A stretch of DNA of 64,000 nt from CAZHFA01 sp964534945 (GCA_964534945.1 CAZHSB010000002.1:22567-86566); one strand, 5' to 3'; positions 43,441 to 52,504 are shown, numbered from the stretch's first letter. The notes: generated by a model from the sequence alone, not told the origin. Made by a program: numbers and translations.

Positions 43441-43798
43441 TGATGTCCCTTTCATTTTCTGATACCGTCCTTTGAATAAATTTTTTTAGGCATACTGTGC
43501 TTGTTGTAAGAAAATCTTAGCAACAAAAAAATAATCAAATAAAAAATAAACTTACACTCCACCTTTTATACTTACAACTCACACAAGCACTATAAGAACA
43601 AAGGTGAAAATCTAAATTTACATTTAAAAACTATTTCTTAAGACAGTTGCAAGATCAGAGTGATCTTGTAAAACGGACGAAATGATATAACAAAAAAAGC
43701 ACCTATGCAAGAAAAAAATGATGTCATAACAAAAATTCTTCCAATTTTCTAACACACAAAAGATAAAAAAATAACACGGTTTTATTAACAAGACAAAA
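43441..43798. other. Hairpin-rich intergenic region
   Basis: No gene is supported. GTGCTTG-TTGTAAG (near 43498) recurs inverted as CTTACAACTCACACAAGCAC (43571-43590), with extra bases in the middle. CACCTTT and AAAGGTG pair across the second arm. TTGCAAGATCA/TGATCTTGTAA (43645-43669) is an 11-bp hairpin with one G-U pair. A 61-codon hydrophobic frame on the minus strand is not convincing. Confidence 0.5.
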
Positions 43799-44461
43799 TT
43801 ATTGATCATTTAATTGTTTTTCAACTAATTTAGAATATTCCCCCTCTAAGTCTCCTAACTGCTGCTTTATCTCAGTTAACCGATTCACCATTTGCTCATG
43901 CTCAGTAATTAATGTCCTCAAATTCCCCGCTGACTCCTCTAAAGTCTCATTCAATGTTTCTAAAAAATCTCCTTGTTGGCTGGTAAGATTAAAATTAGCT
44001 CGTTGTTTATCTAATGATTCAATTTGCTCAGCCAATTCCTTTTCCAACTCCCTAGATTCCTCAGAAATCTTATCATAATCATTTAATAATTTATCAAGCT
44101 CTTCCTCGTCTTCTTCTTTACTTGATTTTAGTTCCTGTTGTATTAACTCTTTTTCATCAATTTTTCTTTGCGCAGTTTTTAATTCTGCCTCTAGACCTTT
44201 CAGTTTTTCTTTTTGAGAATCCAACATCAAATTCGCTTCATTAAGTTGCACAGAAATTGTATTAAACTGAAGCTTTGATGCATAATTGTCATCCCCTTGT
44301 AATAAAGAATCTATTTCATCTAAAGATTTTTTTACATCTCCAACAAGTTGTTTCCTTTCCTCTTCTCCAGAATTCTTAGCAAACTTACTGGAAATAATCT
44401 TTGTTATAGATACAAAAATTACAGATATCATTATAGCTATTAAAACAAAAATCCAATTCAT
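43799..44461 (-). CDS. Membrane-anchored coiled-coil protein of the GspLM operon
   Basis: The protein has 220 residues with an N-terminal membrane segment (MNWIFVLIAIMISVIFVSI), then a long, strongly charged coiled coil from about 50 to 215 with heptad-like Leu/Glu/Lys. No domain is recognisable. It follows the GspM-like gene by 8 bases and closes the operon. Given its topology it could brace the GspL/GspM platform, but this is inference from position. It is not a GspN or GspC by any motif I can see. Confidence 0.7.
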   Translation of the reverse strand: MNWIFVLIAIMISVIFVSITKIISSKFAKNSGEEERKQLVGDVKKSLDEIDSLLQGDDNYASKLQFNTISVQLNEANLMLDSQKEKLKGLEAELKTAQRKIDEKELIQQELKSSKEEDEEELDKLLNDYDKISEESRELEKELAEQIESLDKQRANFNLTSQQGDFLETLNETLEESAGNLRTLITEHEQMVNRLTEIKQQLGDLEGEYSKLVEKQLNDQ

Positions 44462-44469
44462 TCGCTTAC

Positions 44470-45027
44470 CTATTTTTTCTCTATACTATTTACTTCTACA
44501 GCAACCATAAATAAATTAGCATTCTTATTTATGTCCAATTCAGAAATAAGATATTTCCTCTCTTTATTCTCTAAACTCTTTATAAACCCGATAACCGTTG
44601 CCAACGAAGGCGTTCCAAAATTTATCCTATACGTTACTTGAGTAAAATCTTTTCCAAAATCTTTTTTTTGTTCCTCTCCAATAGAAAATTTTGTCATATC
44701 AGTAAGTTTTAAAGAATCAAAATAAGAAAGATGTCCCTCCTTAAACGTATTTGTCCCAAATGTCTTTTCAATCTCAGATTGCTTTTTTCTCAAGATAATA
44801 TATTTACCAATTATCTTTTTGGCTTGTTCTACAGCTTTTTCCGCCTTTTTTAAGCGCTCACCCTGATTTACGAAATTCTCTTTTATATCACTCAATCTTG
44901 GAAGAATAACTACACCAAAAAAGAATAATACAATCATTATAATCATAACTATCGACAACTTCTTTTCACGCGCACTCAACGCGTTAAATCTAGTAGTCAT
45001 TTTATTTAAAAATTTTAATTCTTTCAT
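44470..45027 (-). CDS. gspM: GspM/PilO-like secretion platform protein
   Basis: The protein has 185 residues. A short cytoplasmic N-terminus (FNALSAREKKLSIV) leads into one membrane segment (about 24-43), a coiled coil (FVNQGERLKKAEKAVEQAKK) and a small periplasmic ferredoxin-like domain (VTYRINFGTPSLATVIGFIK, ending LFMVAVEVNSI). This is the GspM layout; 'SAREKKL' at the start is typical of GspM. It lies 9 bases after the GspL-like gene. It helps assemble the inner-membrane platform of a type II secretion system, or of pili if PilO. No gspD-K genes are in the window. Confidence 0.75.
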   Translation of the reverse strand: MKELKFLNKMTTRFNALSAREKKLSIVMIIMIVLFFFGVVILPRLSDIKENFVNQGERLKKAEKAVEQAKKIIGKYIILRKKQSEIEKTFGTNTFKEGHLSYFDSLKLTDMTKFSIGEEQKKDFGKDFTQVTYRINFGTPSLATVIGFIKSLENKERKYLISELDINKNANLFMVAVEVNSIEKK

Positions 45028-45036
45028 AATACTTTT

Positions 45037-46515
45037 CTAATCTTCTAAACTTATCAATAAATTAAAATTTACATTCCCATTTCCACCTCTACCGGAACTC
45101 TGCTTAGCATCAATTTTCTTAAAAATATTTTTTCGCTTATTTAAAATCTTTTCCAGCTCTTCAAAATCACCATAGGTCTGAACAACCCCAGACATTTTTA
45201 GTTGATTAGTTTTGAAGTCAAACTCTTTGACTTCTAACTTATCTATTTTAGATAAATCTAAAGACAAGATCTCTAATATTTTAGAAGGAGAAACTGTATA
45301 GCTTGATGAAATTTGAAGTAAATTATCCTCTAACTTATTTCGAACATCTGCAACAGTAGCTATTACATCTTGCCCCTCTTCTATTTTTATTGGAATTTCT
45401 TTTGATACAGCTTCTAAAATACCTTTATAAATGCTATCAATTCTTTTTTCTCTTACAAAATAAAATGCCGTAAGAGAAAAAATTATACACAATACAAATA
45501 AAATCGTAATTGGAATAAATTTCTTTACAATTTTCATAACTTCCGTCATTTTTATTCCACAATCAAATTTCCCCATTCTAAAGTTTGATAGCATAAATGG
45601 CATTGGATCTTGCGCGAGAAAAGATGACAAAGAGGCAAAAATTAATTTCGACTTATCTCCATTGTAATTGATAAGCTGATAAAGATCTAATGGCTCCCCT
45701 GCCTTTCCAAGATTTTTTATTAACTCACTATTAACATTATTTCCATAATATACGGTAGAAATCTGACTATTTGTATCTTTTTCAAAAGTACGCAACGTAA
45801 TTTTTAACTGCGATAATAAGTTATCTTCAACAACATCTACACCATTAAAAGACGTAGGAATACACCTTTCATGCACTTGTCCACCTCTGTGAACATATAA
45901 AACATGTATAAAATCCCCCCATTTTTCAACAATCATCGCATCTTGCTTAAAATAATTTTTATCTATTAAATAATTAACCACCCCCAACACTGATGCAGGT
46001 GTCGTTATAACAAATGGATCAATTCCAACTTGATTTAATAAATTTAAAACATTTTTGAAAATATTCTCTGGAAGCAAGCTTACATGAAAAGTTGAATCTT
46101 GCGCAGATTTAGGTTTCTTTAAAATCTGATACTGAACATGCCAATCATCTCCAGAAAGTGGGGTCATTTCTTGAATTTCCCCCCATATAATCTTATCTAA
46201 TCCCTTAGGCATGGTTATAAAGGGTAGTGTAACGTTTAATGATGTTTGCTCAAACGGTGGAACTAAAACAACAACATCACTATTATTTCCCCCATTTGCT
46301 TCAACTTTTTTTATGAAAGCTTTTAGAGCATCCAATATTTTCTTTTCTGCACTAATGTTTATCTTATTTTCTATTAACGAACTATAAAAATCACTATCAA
46401 CATCAATATATTCAACTTGCTCAACACGAATATCTTTATTTGACACCGAATTTAATGTTAAAGTTATTGGATTGTTACTAAAATCAATACTAAAAATCTT
46501 TTGCATAATTTTCAT
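45037..46515 (-). CDS. gspL: GspL-like protein (fused PilM/PilN-type platform protein)
   Basis: The protein has 492 residues. The N-terminal 300 residues resemble the actin-like cytoplasmic domain of GspL/PilM (IWGEIQEMTPLSGDDWHVQY, then AMIVEKWGDFIHVLYVHRGG). One membrane segment lies at about 333-354 (FIPITILFVLCIIFSLTAFYF). The periplasmic part has a coiled coil and a ferredoxin-like end (MSGVVQTYGDFEELEKILNK, then NFNLLISLED). This single-chain layout equals GspL rather than separate PilM and PilN. It binds the secretion ATPase and GspM. It is the first gene of a compact operon; the ATG four codons later is an alternative start. Confidence 0.8.
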   Translation of the reverse strand: MKIMQKIFSIDFSNNPITLTLNSVSNKDIRVEQVEYIDVDSDFYSSLIENKINISAEKKILDALKAFIKKVEANGGNNSDVVVLVPPFEQTSLNVTLPFITMPKGLDKIIWGEIQEMTPLSGDDWHVQYQILKKPKSAQDSTFHVSLLPENIFKNVLNLLNQVGIDPFVITTPASVLGVVNYLIDKNYFKQDAMIVEKWGDFIHVLYVHRGGQVHERCIPTSFNGVDVVEDNLLSQLKITLRTFEKDTNSQISTVYYGNNVNSELIKNLGKAGEPLDLYQLINYNGDKSKLIFASLSSFLAQDPMPFMLSNFRMGKFDCGIKMTEVMKIVKKFIPITILFVLCIIFSLTAFYFVREKRIDSIYKGILEAVSKEIPIKIEEGQDVIATVADVRNKLEDNLLQISSSYTVSPSKILEILSLDLSKIDKLEVKEFDFKTNQLKMSGVVQTYGDFEELEKILNKRKNIFKKIDAKQSSGRGGNGNVNFNLLISLED

Positions 46516-46635
46516 CTACAGTAAAACTACTCTCGGTCGTTATTATATACTGTAAAAAAGAATTTGAGCAAGACTCGTTGTTTAGTTGTTTAGTTGTTTC
46601 ACAATTTATATCATTTCTGTTAAACTTTATGCTGT

Positions 46636-47571
46636 ATGAAGAAAAATATCATAAAAACCATAATAGGAATTTTATTACTTATCATAATCTTAAATTACTT
46701 TGTCGAGCCAAATAAGCTTATTGAGACCTTAAAAAAAATCTCACTATATTACGTAATGTTGTTACTAACTATTTCATTTATTTTAGTTTTTATCAGCACA
46801 GTGAAATGGAGCCTCCTTGTAAAAGAACTAGGAGAAAAAATCTCTTTATCAAAGCTTTTCTCACTATATATTATCGGATACTTTATAAATTTATTTTTGC
46901 CATCATTTCTTGGAGGAGATCTTGCAAGAAGCGTTTTCATCGGGAAAAAAATTGGGCAACATCAAGCCCTTTCGGCAACTTTTTTAGAAAGATACACAGG
47001 ATTTTTTGCAATGTTATTCTTAGGGGTTTTCTTCGTGTTTTTCGTAAAATTTGTAACTCCAGAAATAAAATTCGCTATTTGTCTAATTTTTATTATCAGC
47101 ACCCTAATCACCATTTTGTCATTGTCTACTAAATTACTAGATAAATTTAAAATATTTCCCTTTTCAGATAAATTTTTGCCACATTTAAAAAAGATTCAAG
47201 AATCATTTTTATTATTTAAAAATAACCATAAATTAATTTTAAGGACTTTTTTGCTATCTTTTTTATTTCATACGGTTACAGTCTTAAATACTATGATTGC
47301 TGGCTGGGCTATTGGCTGGGAAAATCCTCCTGTATTTGGCTTATTTATAGTTTTACCATTAATTTTCTTAATTAGTGTTATCCCGATATCGCCAAATGGA
47401 CTTGGAATTCAAGAAGGAGCTTTTAGCTATTTTTTAGTTGCAATCGGAGCAACCCCCGAACAAGCCTTAAGTGTAGCTTTAATTTTACGGATAAAGGGCT
47501 ATTTCTTGGGACTTGTCGGAGGAATATTTTATATTTTAGAAAGAAAAAAATTAAGAAAAGAAGACCTTTAG
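46636..47571 (+). CDS. UPF0104/LPG-synthase-like integral membrane protein
   Basis: The 311-residue protein has about eight membrane segments. The pattern matches the UPF0104 (AglD/MprF flippase-like) family: IKTIIGILLLIIILNYFVEP at the start, YFINLFLPSFLGGDLARSVF, ALSATFLERYTGFFAM, PISPNGLGIQEGAFSYFLVA (about 253-272) and a last LILRIKGYFLGLVGGIFY. Members act with glycolipid or aminoacyl-lipid synthesis and are thought to flip lipids. The substrate is unknown. The ATG has no strong ribosome site. It is separate from its neighbours. Confidence 0.87.
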   Translation: MKKNIIKTIIGILLLIIILNYFVEPNKLIETLKKISLYYVMLLLTISFILVFISTVKWSLLVKELGEKISLSKLFSLYIIGYFINLFLPSFLGGDLARSVFIGKKIGQHQALSATFLERYTGFFAMLFLGVFFVFFVKFVTPEIKFAICLIFIISTLITILSLSTKLLDKFKIFPFSDKFLPHLKKIQESFLLFKNNHKLILRTFLLSFLFHTVTVLNTMIAGWAIGWENPPVFGLFIVLPLIFLISVIPISPNGLGIQEGAFSYFLVAIGATPEQALSVALILRIKGYFLGLVGGIFYILERKKLRKEDL

Positions 47572-47651
47572 AAAGATTCAATTTTCATAAAATTAGTTTA
47601 TACTACAAGGCTGATTAGTTATTTATTACTTTAATTTTGATAATATTTTTA

Positions 47652-48299
47652 ATGAAAAAATTTAAATATAAACATATCATTTGGGATTGGAATGGCACCT
47701 TGTGTAATGACCTAACCCCTACCTGTAAAGCTTTTAATTTTTGCCGTAAACAAGTAAACATTCCTTTAATTAGTGAAGAAGAATTCCAAGAAATATATTC
47801 TCATCCAATAATCGATATGTATAGAAAATGTAAATTGCTTTCAGACAGTTATACTTATAAACAAATAGGAGAAGATTTTTTTAAAGAATATAATAAATAT
47901 TCTTTAACTCTTCACAAAGATGCAATAAAAGTTTTAGATTGTTTAAAAGGAACTGGCGTTTCCATGTCTCTTGCATCTGCCAATTACCAAGAATTCCTTT
48001 TAAGAGATGTTAAAAATTTTAATCTTGAAAAATATTTTGATTTTGTTGTCGGCACATCTTTAGATAATATTGGCGGAAGAAAAGATGTCCAAGTAAAAAA
48101 AATCATAGACAATATAGATGTTCCATTATCAGAAATCGTGGCTGTTGGAGATACATTAAATGATCTTCACATGGCACAATCTGCAGGAATCGATTGCATA
48201 CTACTAGCTTCGGGAATGGTATCTTACAAAAGACTTTCTCAAAACCATGATGTCGTCTATCATGATTTAAGCGAATTTTTAAATGTATTTAATCTTTAG
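47652..48299 (+). CDS. HAD-superfamily phosphatase (phosphoglycolate phosphatase-like)
   Basis: The protein has about 215 residues from the ATG. Motif I is WDWNGTLCND (Asp12, with the second Asp replaced by Asn14: D-x-N rather than D-x-D). Motif II is SLASANYQE, and motif III/IV is VAVGDTLNDLHMAQSAGIDC. These fit a Gph-like HAD. The D-W-N-G-T form of motif I is common in this branch. Motif IV (GDTxND) is intact. I moved the start from a TTG at 47637 to the ATG at 47652. It overlaps nothing and precedes the OleD-like gene by 10 bases. Confidence 0.87.
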   Translation: MKKFKYKHIIWDWNGTLCNDLTPTCKAFNFCRKQVNIPLISEEEFQEIYSHPIIDMYRKCKLLSDSYTYKQIGEDFFKEYNKYSLTLHKDAIKVLDCLKGTGVSMSLASANYQEFLLRDVKNFNLEKYFDFVVGTSLDNIGGRKDVQVKKIIDNIDVPLSEIVAVGDTLNDLHMAQSAGIDCILLASGMVSYKRLSQNHDVVYHDLSEFLNVFNL

Positions 48300-48309
48300 T
48301 GAGAAAAAA

Positions 48310-49296
48310 ATGAAGACTATTTTAGTAACAGGTGGCGGTGGATTTGTCGGAAAATCTCTTATTAAAAAACTATTAGGTAATGGATATGCCGTAAAATCAC
48401 TTTCTAGAAGTTATTATCAAGAGCTTGCTAATATTGGCGTTACTTGTTGCCAAGGAGATATTGGAGATAATTTTGATAAAATAGATTCTTTTTTTAAAGA
48501 TGTTTATGCCGTGTTTCATGTGGCTTCAAAAGTTGATATGTGGGGAAAATATCCAGATTTTTACAAGACAAATGTTATTGGCACACAAAATATTATAAAG
48601 GCATGCAAAGGAAATAATGTAAAATATTTAATTTACACAAGCTCCCCTTCTGTTATCGCAAATGATATGGGATTAAAAAATGTTGATGCAACTTTTCCAT
48701 ACCCTAAAAAATATGATGCTTTTTATCCTCAAACAAAGGCAATGGCAGAAAAAGAAATCATAAATGCAGGAAAAAATAATGAACTCTTAACAATGGTTTT
48801 AAGGCCTCATCTTATTTGGGGACCAAATGACAATAATCTTATTCCAACAATTTTAAATAAGGCAAAAAACGGGAAATTAAGACAAATCGGAGATGGAGAA
48901 AATATCGTTGATTGCTCATATATTGAAGATTGCACAGACGCTCATATTTTAGCTTTAAAAGCTTTAGAGAAAAATCCTTTTTTAAGTTCAAATGTTTATT
49001 TTGTAACACAAGATGAACATATAAAACTTTGGGATTTCGTAAATAGCATTTTAATGGCTTATGATTTAGCGCCTGTTACAAAAAAGGTTTCGAAAAACCT
49101 AGCGTTTACATTGGCAAAAATATTAGAATCTATTTCTAAAATAATACCCTCATTTAAGCCATTGTTCACAAAATTTTTAATAACGGAGATGACGACTGAC
49201 CATTATTTTAATATTGAAAAAACCAAACAAGATCTTGGATATTCGCCAAAATATACAATAAAAGAAGGCATTAAGATAATTTCTGGCAACAGTTAG
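48310..49296 (+). CDS. NAD(P)-dependent reductase, 3-beta-HSD / OleD-like
   Basis: The 328-residue extended short-chain dehydrogenase has the nucleotide-binding VTGGGGFVGKSL at the start and YTSSPSVI (catalytic Ser region). The YxxxK pair is YPQTK (about Tyr139/Lys143), and RPHLIWGPNDNNLIP follows. FHVASKVDMWGKYPDFYKTNVIGTQN and the RPHLIWGP block recall OleD, the 2-alkyl-3-oxoalkanoate reductase of long-chain olefin synthesis. No oleA/B/C lies nearby, so sterol- or sugar-acting relatives cannot be excluded. The ATG at 48310 is chosen since an earlier one would overlap the upstream gene. Confidence 0.85.
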   Translation: MKTILVTGGGGFVGKSLIKKLLGNGYAVKSLSRSYYQELANIGVTCCQGDIGDNFDKIDSFFKDVYAVFHVASKVDMWGKYPDFYKTNVIGTQNIIKACKGNNVKYLIYTSSPSVIANDMGLKNVDATFPYPKKYDAFYPQTKAMAEKEIINAGKNNELLTMVLRPHLIWGPNDNNLIPTILNKAKNGKLRQIGDGENIVDCSYIEDCTDAHILALKALEKNPFLSSNVYFVTQDEHIKLWDFVNSILMAYDLAPVTKKVSKNLAFTLAKILESISKIIPSFKPLFTKFLITEMTTDHYFNIEKTKQDLGYSPKYTIKEGIKIISGNS

Positions 49297-49365
49297 ACAA
49301 ATATTAAAATCTGCTAAAGTCTTATATTGCTTTTACCGAAATATACCTTAAGGAAGTCAGCAATG

Positions 49366-49389
49366 GTGGTTTTAAAGGAGGAAAACCAC
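49366..49389 (+). promoter_or_regulatory. Hairpin presenting the Shine-Dalgarno in its loop
   Basis: GTGGTTTT (49366-49373), loop AAAGGAGG (49374-49381), AAAACCAC (49382-49389), then the ATG at 49390. The 8-bp stem is perfect and abuts the start codon, and the loop is the Shine-Dalgarno itself. An in-frame ATG at 49363 with its own AAGGAAG site lies just before the stem. Confidence 0.7.
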
Positions 49390-49851
49390 ATGGAAAATAT
49401 GATGACAACAAATATGAATGTTGTAAACACCGTAAATTTCAAGGACGAAAAAGCAAAAGAAGATTTTGATAAAATGCTAGTTAGTGCAAGGCGAACAGCA
49501 TTTGTTTCTAGGTTTATAGTCCTAAGGGAATCAAAAAGGACAAAAGCACATAGAATTATTGAAAAAATGAGCTGGCCTAATGATACAACCGCAGAAGAAT
49601 TAGCAATGATGTTTAGGCAAACATTTATTGACAATGGTGATAACATGATGCCTGTGGATCGTGATATAAAGCGTGCTCTTGGACATTCTCAAAGATCTCT
49701 AAATTATTTTGTTGTCGAATATGCAAAAAGATCTACATTAAATTTTATTGATGCTCTTTGGGATTATGAAAAATCAAATACCCTTCTTTTTGGTGAAGAT
49801 GAAAATCCAAGGACAGGCGGTTGGAGATTACCTTCCGAAATTCAAAAATAA
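49390..49851 (+). CDS. Protein of unknown function with unusual ribosome site
   Basis: I do not recognise this 153-residue protein. It is soluble, with a start MENMMTTNMNVVNTVNFKD rich in Met and Asn, a basic middle (VSARRTAFVSRFIVLRESKR), a helix AEELAMMFRQTFID, and a conserved-looking end NPRTGGWRLPSE. RDIKRALGHSQRSLNYFVVEY could be a DNA-binding helical segment, though no HTH is proven. I chose 49390 because AGGAGG lies 8 bases before it in a hairpin loop. The ATG at 49363 would add nine residues. It is a single gene between the reductase and an exported repeat protein. The strength of the site suggests high or regulated expression. Confidence 0.7.
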   Translation: MENMMTTNMNVVNTVNFKDEKAKEDFDKMLVSARRTAFVSRFIVLRESKRTKAHRIIEKMSWPNDTTAEELAMMFRQTFIDNGDNMMPVDRDIKRALGHSQRSLNYFVVEYAKRSTLNFIDALWDYEKSNTLLFGEDENPRTGGWRLPSEIQK

Positions 49852-49935
49852 TTTGTATTTAAGAAATATAAAAATAAAACCGATATTTTTTAGAGTGTAT
49901 CTATTATTTTTATTTACATTAAAATTATATTTACC

Positions 49936-51066
49936 ATGAAAAATTTAAATATCTTATTATCAATTTTTATTTTTATCATTAATGCGCAAACAGTTTTTAG
50001 CCAAGATATAGTGCTAAAATCAACAATACAAAAATCAATTATGCCATTAGTAGAATGTGTCACAAATAATCAAGATGGTACCTTTACAGCTTATTTTGGA
50101 TATGAAAATCCAAATAGTCTTGTAACAAAAATTCCTGCTTGCTCTAATTCAACTAGTGATGGGAAAATTAATACTATAAATGATCTTACTGATTACTGTG
50201 AACAGGTTAGTACTTTTAAAATTGGACGAGTAAAAGGTGCCTTTAATATCACTTTTAACAAGAATGAATCTGTAACTTGGAAGTTAAAAAGTAGTTACAA
50301 CAATTTACAAACTGCGACTGCTTCATCTTCCTCATCACAATGCGCAAAAATCGAACCGTATGGACTTTGCATTGAGAAAAGAAATAGTAATTTATACAGA
50401 GCTTATTTTGGATATCATAATAAAAATGATTTTGAGATAGAAATACCCGTTGGAGCTGCAAACACAATCTCACCTTTGCCGACAAATAGCGGGCAATCAG
50501 AAAATTTTATTAATGGATTAATCAACAATGCATTTGACATAGATTTTACAGACACTGTAACTTGGTGTGTTAATGGCAATTGTGCGACAATGGATAAAAA
50601 CTCTGCTCCTTGCGCGCAAACTAGTTGTACAGTAACAAGTCTTAAAAACGTAAAAACCATTCTTGCTAAAGATGATTTTATGAATATGCTAAAAAAACAA
50701 TCAAGTCAATTATTACAAGAAGGCAACCCTGCTTTTGAAATACGAGGATTAGAAGAATCTGTTAGTCAAAGATTAGAATATGCCGAATCTGTAGATAAAA
50801 GTATAAAAAAACGCGTAGCTAAATTATCTGATGAAATATATACATGTAGCGACGACAATTCTTGTCCGCTTTATGACAATTATTCAATTGGTACAAAGAT
50901 AAAATTAAGTTTTTTAGAACTTCAACGATTAACAAAAAGAACTATACGACAAAGAAATATAGAAATAGAACAAAAACAAAAATTTTTAAGAAAAGTTGCT
51001 AAGCTTTTTTCCAGAAAACAAAAAGCAATAAATGCAATTCCAAGGTTTACTAACGATTGTAAGTAA
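49936..51066 (+). CDS. Exported protein with two FGYxNPN-type repeats
   Basis: The protein has 376 residues with a signal peptide (MKNLNILLSIFIFIINAQTVF, cleavage near FSQ). Two copies of a Cys-containing beta domain are visible: VECVTNNQDGTFTAYFGYEN (about 39-58) and LCIEKRNSNLYRAYFGYHNK (about 143-162). Each is followed by IP-[AV]-x-N/S...N...ITFN...TWKL/WCVNG. I recall this domain in secreted proteins of Myxococcota and relatives, often as tandem copies with disulfides. The C-terminal 150 residues are charged and helical (TKRTIRQRNIEIEQKQKF). It is probably a cell-surface or secreted protein. It is followed by a perfect 15-bp hairpin. Confidence 0.8.
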   Translation: MKNLNILLSIFIFIINAQTVFSQDIVLKSTIQKSIMPLVECVTNNQDGTFTAYFGYENPNSLVTKIPACSNSTSDGKINTINDLTDYCEQVSTFKIGRVKGAFNITFNKNESVTWKLKSSYNNLQTATASSSSSQCAKIEPYGLCIEKRNSNLYRAYFGYHNKNDFEIEIPVGAANTISPLPTNSGQSENFINGLINNAFDIDFTDTVTWCVNGNCATMDKNSAPCAQTSCTVTSLKNVKTILAKDDFMNMLKKQSSQLLQEGNPAFEIRGLEESVSQRLEYAESVDKSIKKRVAKLSDEIYTCSDDNSCPLYDNYSIGTKIKLSFLELQRLTKRTIRQRNIEIEQKQKFLRKVAKLFSRKQKAINAIPRFTNDCK

Positions 51067-51077
51067 TAATTTTAAAA

Positions 51078-51120
51078 TATTTTTGTGAAGAAATTTTTGA
51101 CATTTTTCTTCACAAAAATA
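51078..51120. terminator. Perfect 15-bp inverted repeat after the exported protein gene
   Basis: TATTTTTGTGAAGAA (51078-51092) and TTCTTCACAAAAATA (51106-51120), loop of 13. A strong hairpin without a long T run; termination is likely but not certain. Confidence 0.65.
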
Positions 51121-51235
51121 CTGTTTCCCTTTGATAAATAATTTTATTAAAATTTTTCTTAAGAAAATAAAAAATTTACTTATAATTTGTCTTTTTTATC
51201 TAGCAAAAATATAAAGATAATTGCATACTAAATTT

Positions 51236-52504
51236 ATGCAAAATATAAAAATTATCGCTATAGGAGATGTCCATTTTGGACGAATTCCATCTGTCTTTAG
51301 TTTAACAGAAAAACATTCACTTCAAGAACAAGCCCTTGATGTAATTGCACAATACATAATAGAAAATGATATCGATGTTGTCCTTTTTGCAGGAGATATC
51401 TTAGATTCAGAATCCGCATATTTTGAAGCATCTGCAAGTTTAGAAAAATTCTTAAATACAATTAAAAAAAACGATGTCATGGCATATGCCGTAAGTGGTA
51501 ATCACGATTATAATATCTTAAAACGACTTGGGATTGATGAAGATAATTTTAAGATTTTAGGAGCCAACGGAGAATGGGAAACCATTATCTGTAATTTAAA
51601 AAATAATAAAAAGCTTTCTATTACGGGAAAATCTTTCATAAATTCACATCAAACAGAATCCCATCTAGCAACTTATAAGAAAAATCCAAACGAAAATATT
51701 CCATCAGTTGGATTAATACATTGCGATGTTGGAAATTTAAGTAAAGATGGAGAATATGCCCCCTCTTCTTATAGTGAATTTTCAAAAACAAACGAAGATA
51801 TTTGGCTTTGTGGTCATATTCATTCACCACAATATGTTGATACGAATACAAAAGTACTTACTTTAGGATCTTTGCAACCATTAGATCCTGGAGAAATTGG
51901 ACTACATGGTGCTTGGCTTATTGAATTTGAAAATTTGATTGTAAAAACTGTAAAGATGATTTCTTTTGCAAAAGCGTACTATGACGAAATTAGTATCAAT
52001 ATAAAGGAAACTAGCGAGTTTGAAAGCGAAGTTACAAAAATCTTAAAGGAAGTAACCGCAAAATATAAAAGCCAAATAAAATCTGATTATTCTCTAAGCT
52101 TAAGATTAACCATCAATGTGCCATATAAAAAATTATCAACTTTTAAAAAATATATATCTCAATTTCAAGATGCTAATTCAATAATTTTTGGAAATATTAC
52201 TGTAGAAAAAATAAGTATTAAGAGCGATTACATTGCAGATCTGGAAATGCTATCTAAAAGAAAAGATCCTCTTGGAATTTTAGCGAGCTATTTAAAAATA
52301 ATTGAAACAAGGATACCAGAGGAAAAATATCACGAGTATATAAAAAATTCTTCAAAAGCAATGTTAAGTAATTTAAATAAAAATAGTCTCTCTCTTTTAG
52401 ATTCCATAGACGATGACGAAGAAAAAATTAGAGAATGTCTTCTTAAAGGAGGCGAAGTTTTAATTTATAAATTTATAGAAGAGTTAGGATTGTCAAATGA
52501 TTAA
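51236..52504 (+). CDS. SbcD/Mre11-type metallophosphoesterase (YhaO-like)
   Basis: The 422-residue protein has all dinuclear-metal motifs: GDVHFGR (about 10-16), VVLFAGDILDSES, AVSGNHDYN, LIHCDVG and WLCGHIHSP. It forms a nuclease complex with a Rad50/SbcC-like partner, here the next gene. Partner identity and the loose similarity to YhaO place it in the YhaO/YhaN branch rather than classic SbcCD. I placed the start at ATG 51236; a TTG five codons earlier exists. It overlaps the next gene by 8 bases (start inside the stop region), which indicates coupling. Confidence 0.88.
   Translation: MQNIKIIAIGDVHFGRIPSVFSLTEKHSLQEQALDVIAQYIIENDIDVVLFAGDILDSESAYFEASASLEKFLNTIKKNDVMAYAVSGNHDYNILKRLGIDEDNFKILGANGEWETIICNLKNNKKLSITGKSFINSHQTESHLATYKKNPNENIPSVGLIHCDVGNLSKDGEYAPSSYSEFSKTNEDIWLCGHIHSPQYVDTNTKVLTLGSLQPLDPGEIGLHGAWLIEFENLIVKTVKMISFAKAYYDEISINIKETSEFESEVTKILKEVTAKYKSQIKSDYSLSLRLTINVPYKKLSTFKKYISQFQDANSIIFGNITVEKISIKSDYIADLEMLSKRKDPLGILASYLKIIETRIPEEKYHEYIKNSSKAMLSNLNKNSLSLLDSIDDDEEKIRECLLKGGEVLIYKFIEELGLSND

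Noticed and set aside
43624..43809. 61-codon hydrophobic minus-strand frame after the coiled-coil gene
   Set aside because: Its start lies inside the preceding stop region, the composition matches AT-rich random DNA, and it crosses a hairpin.
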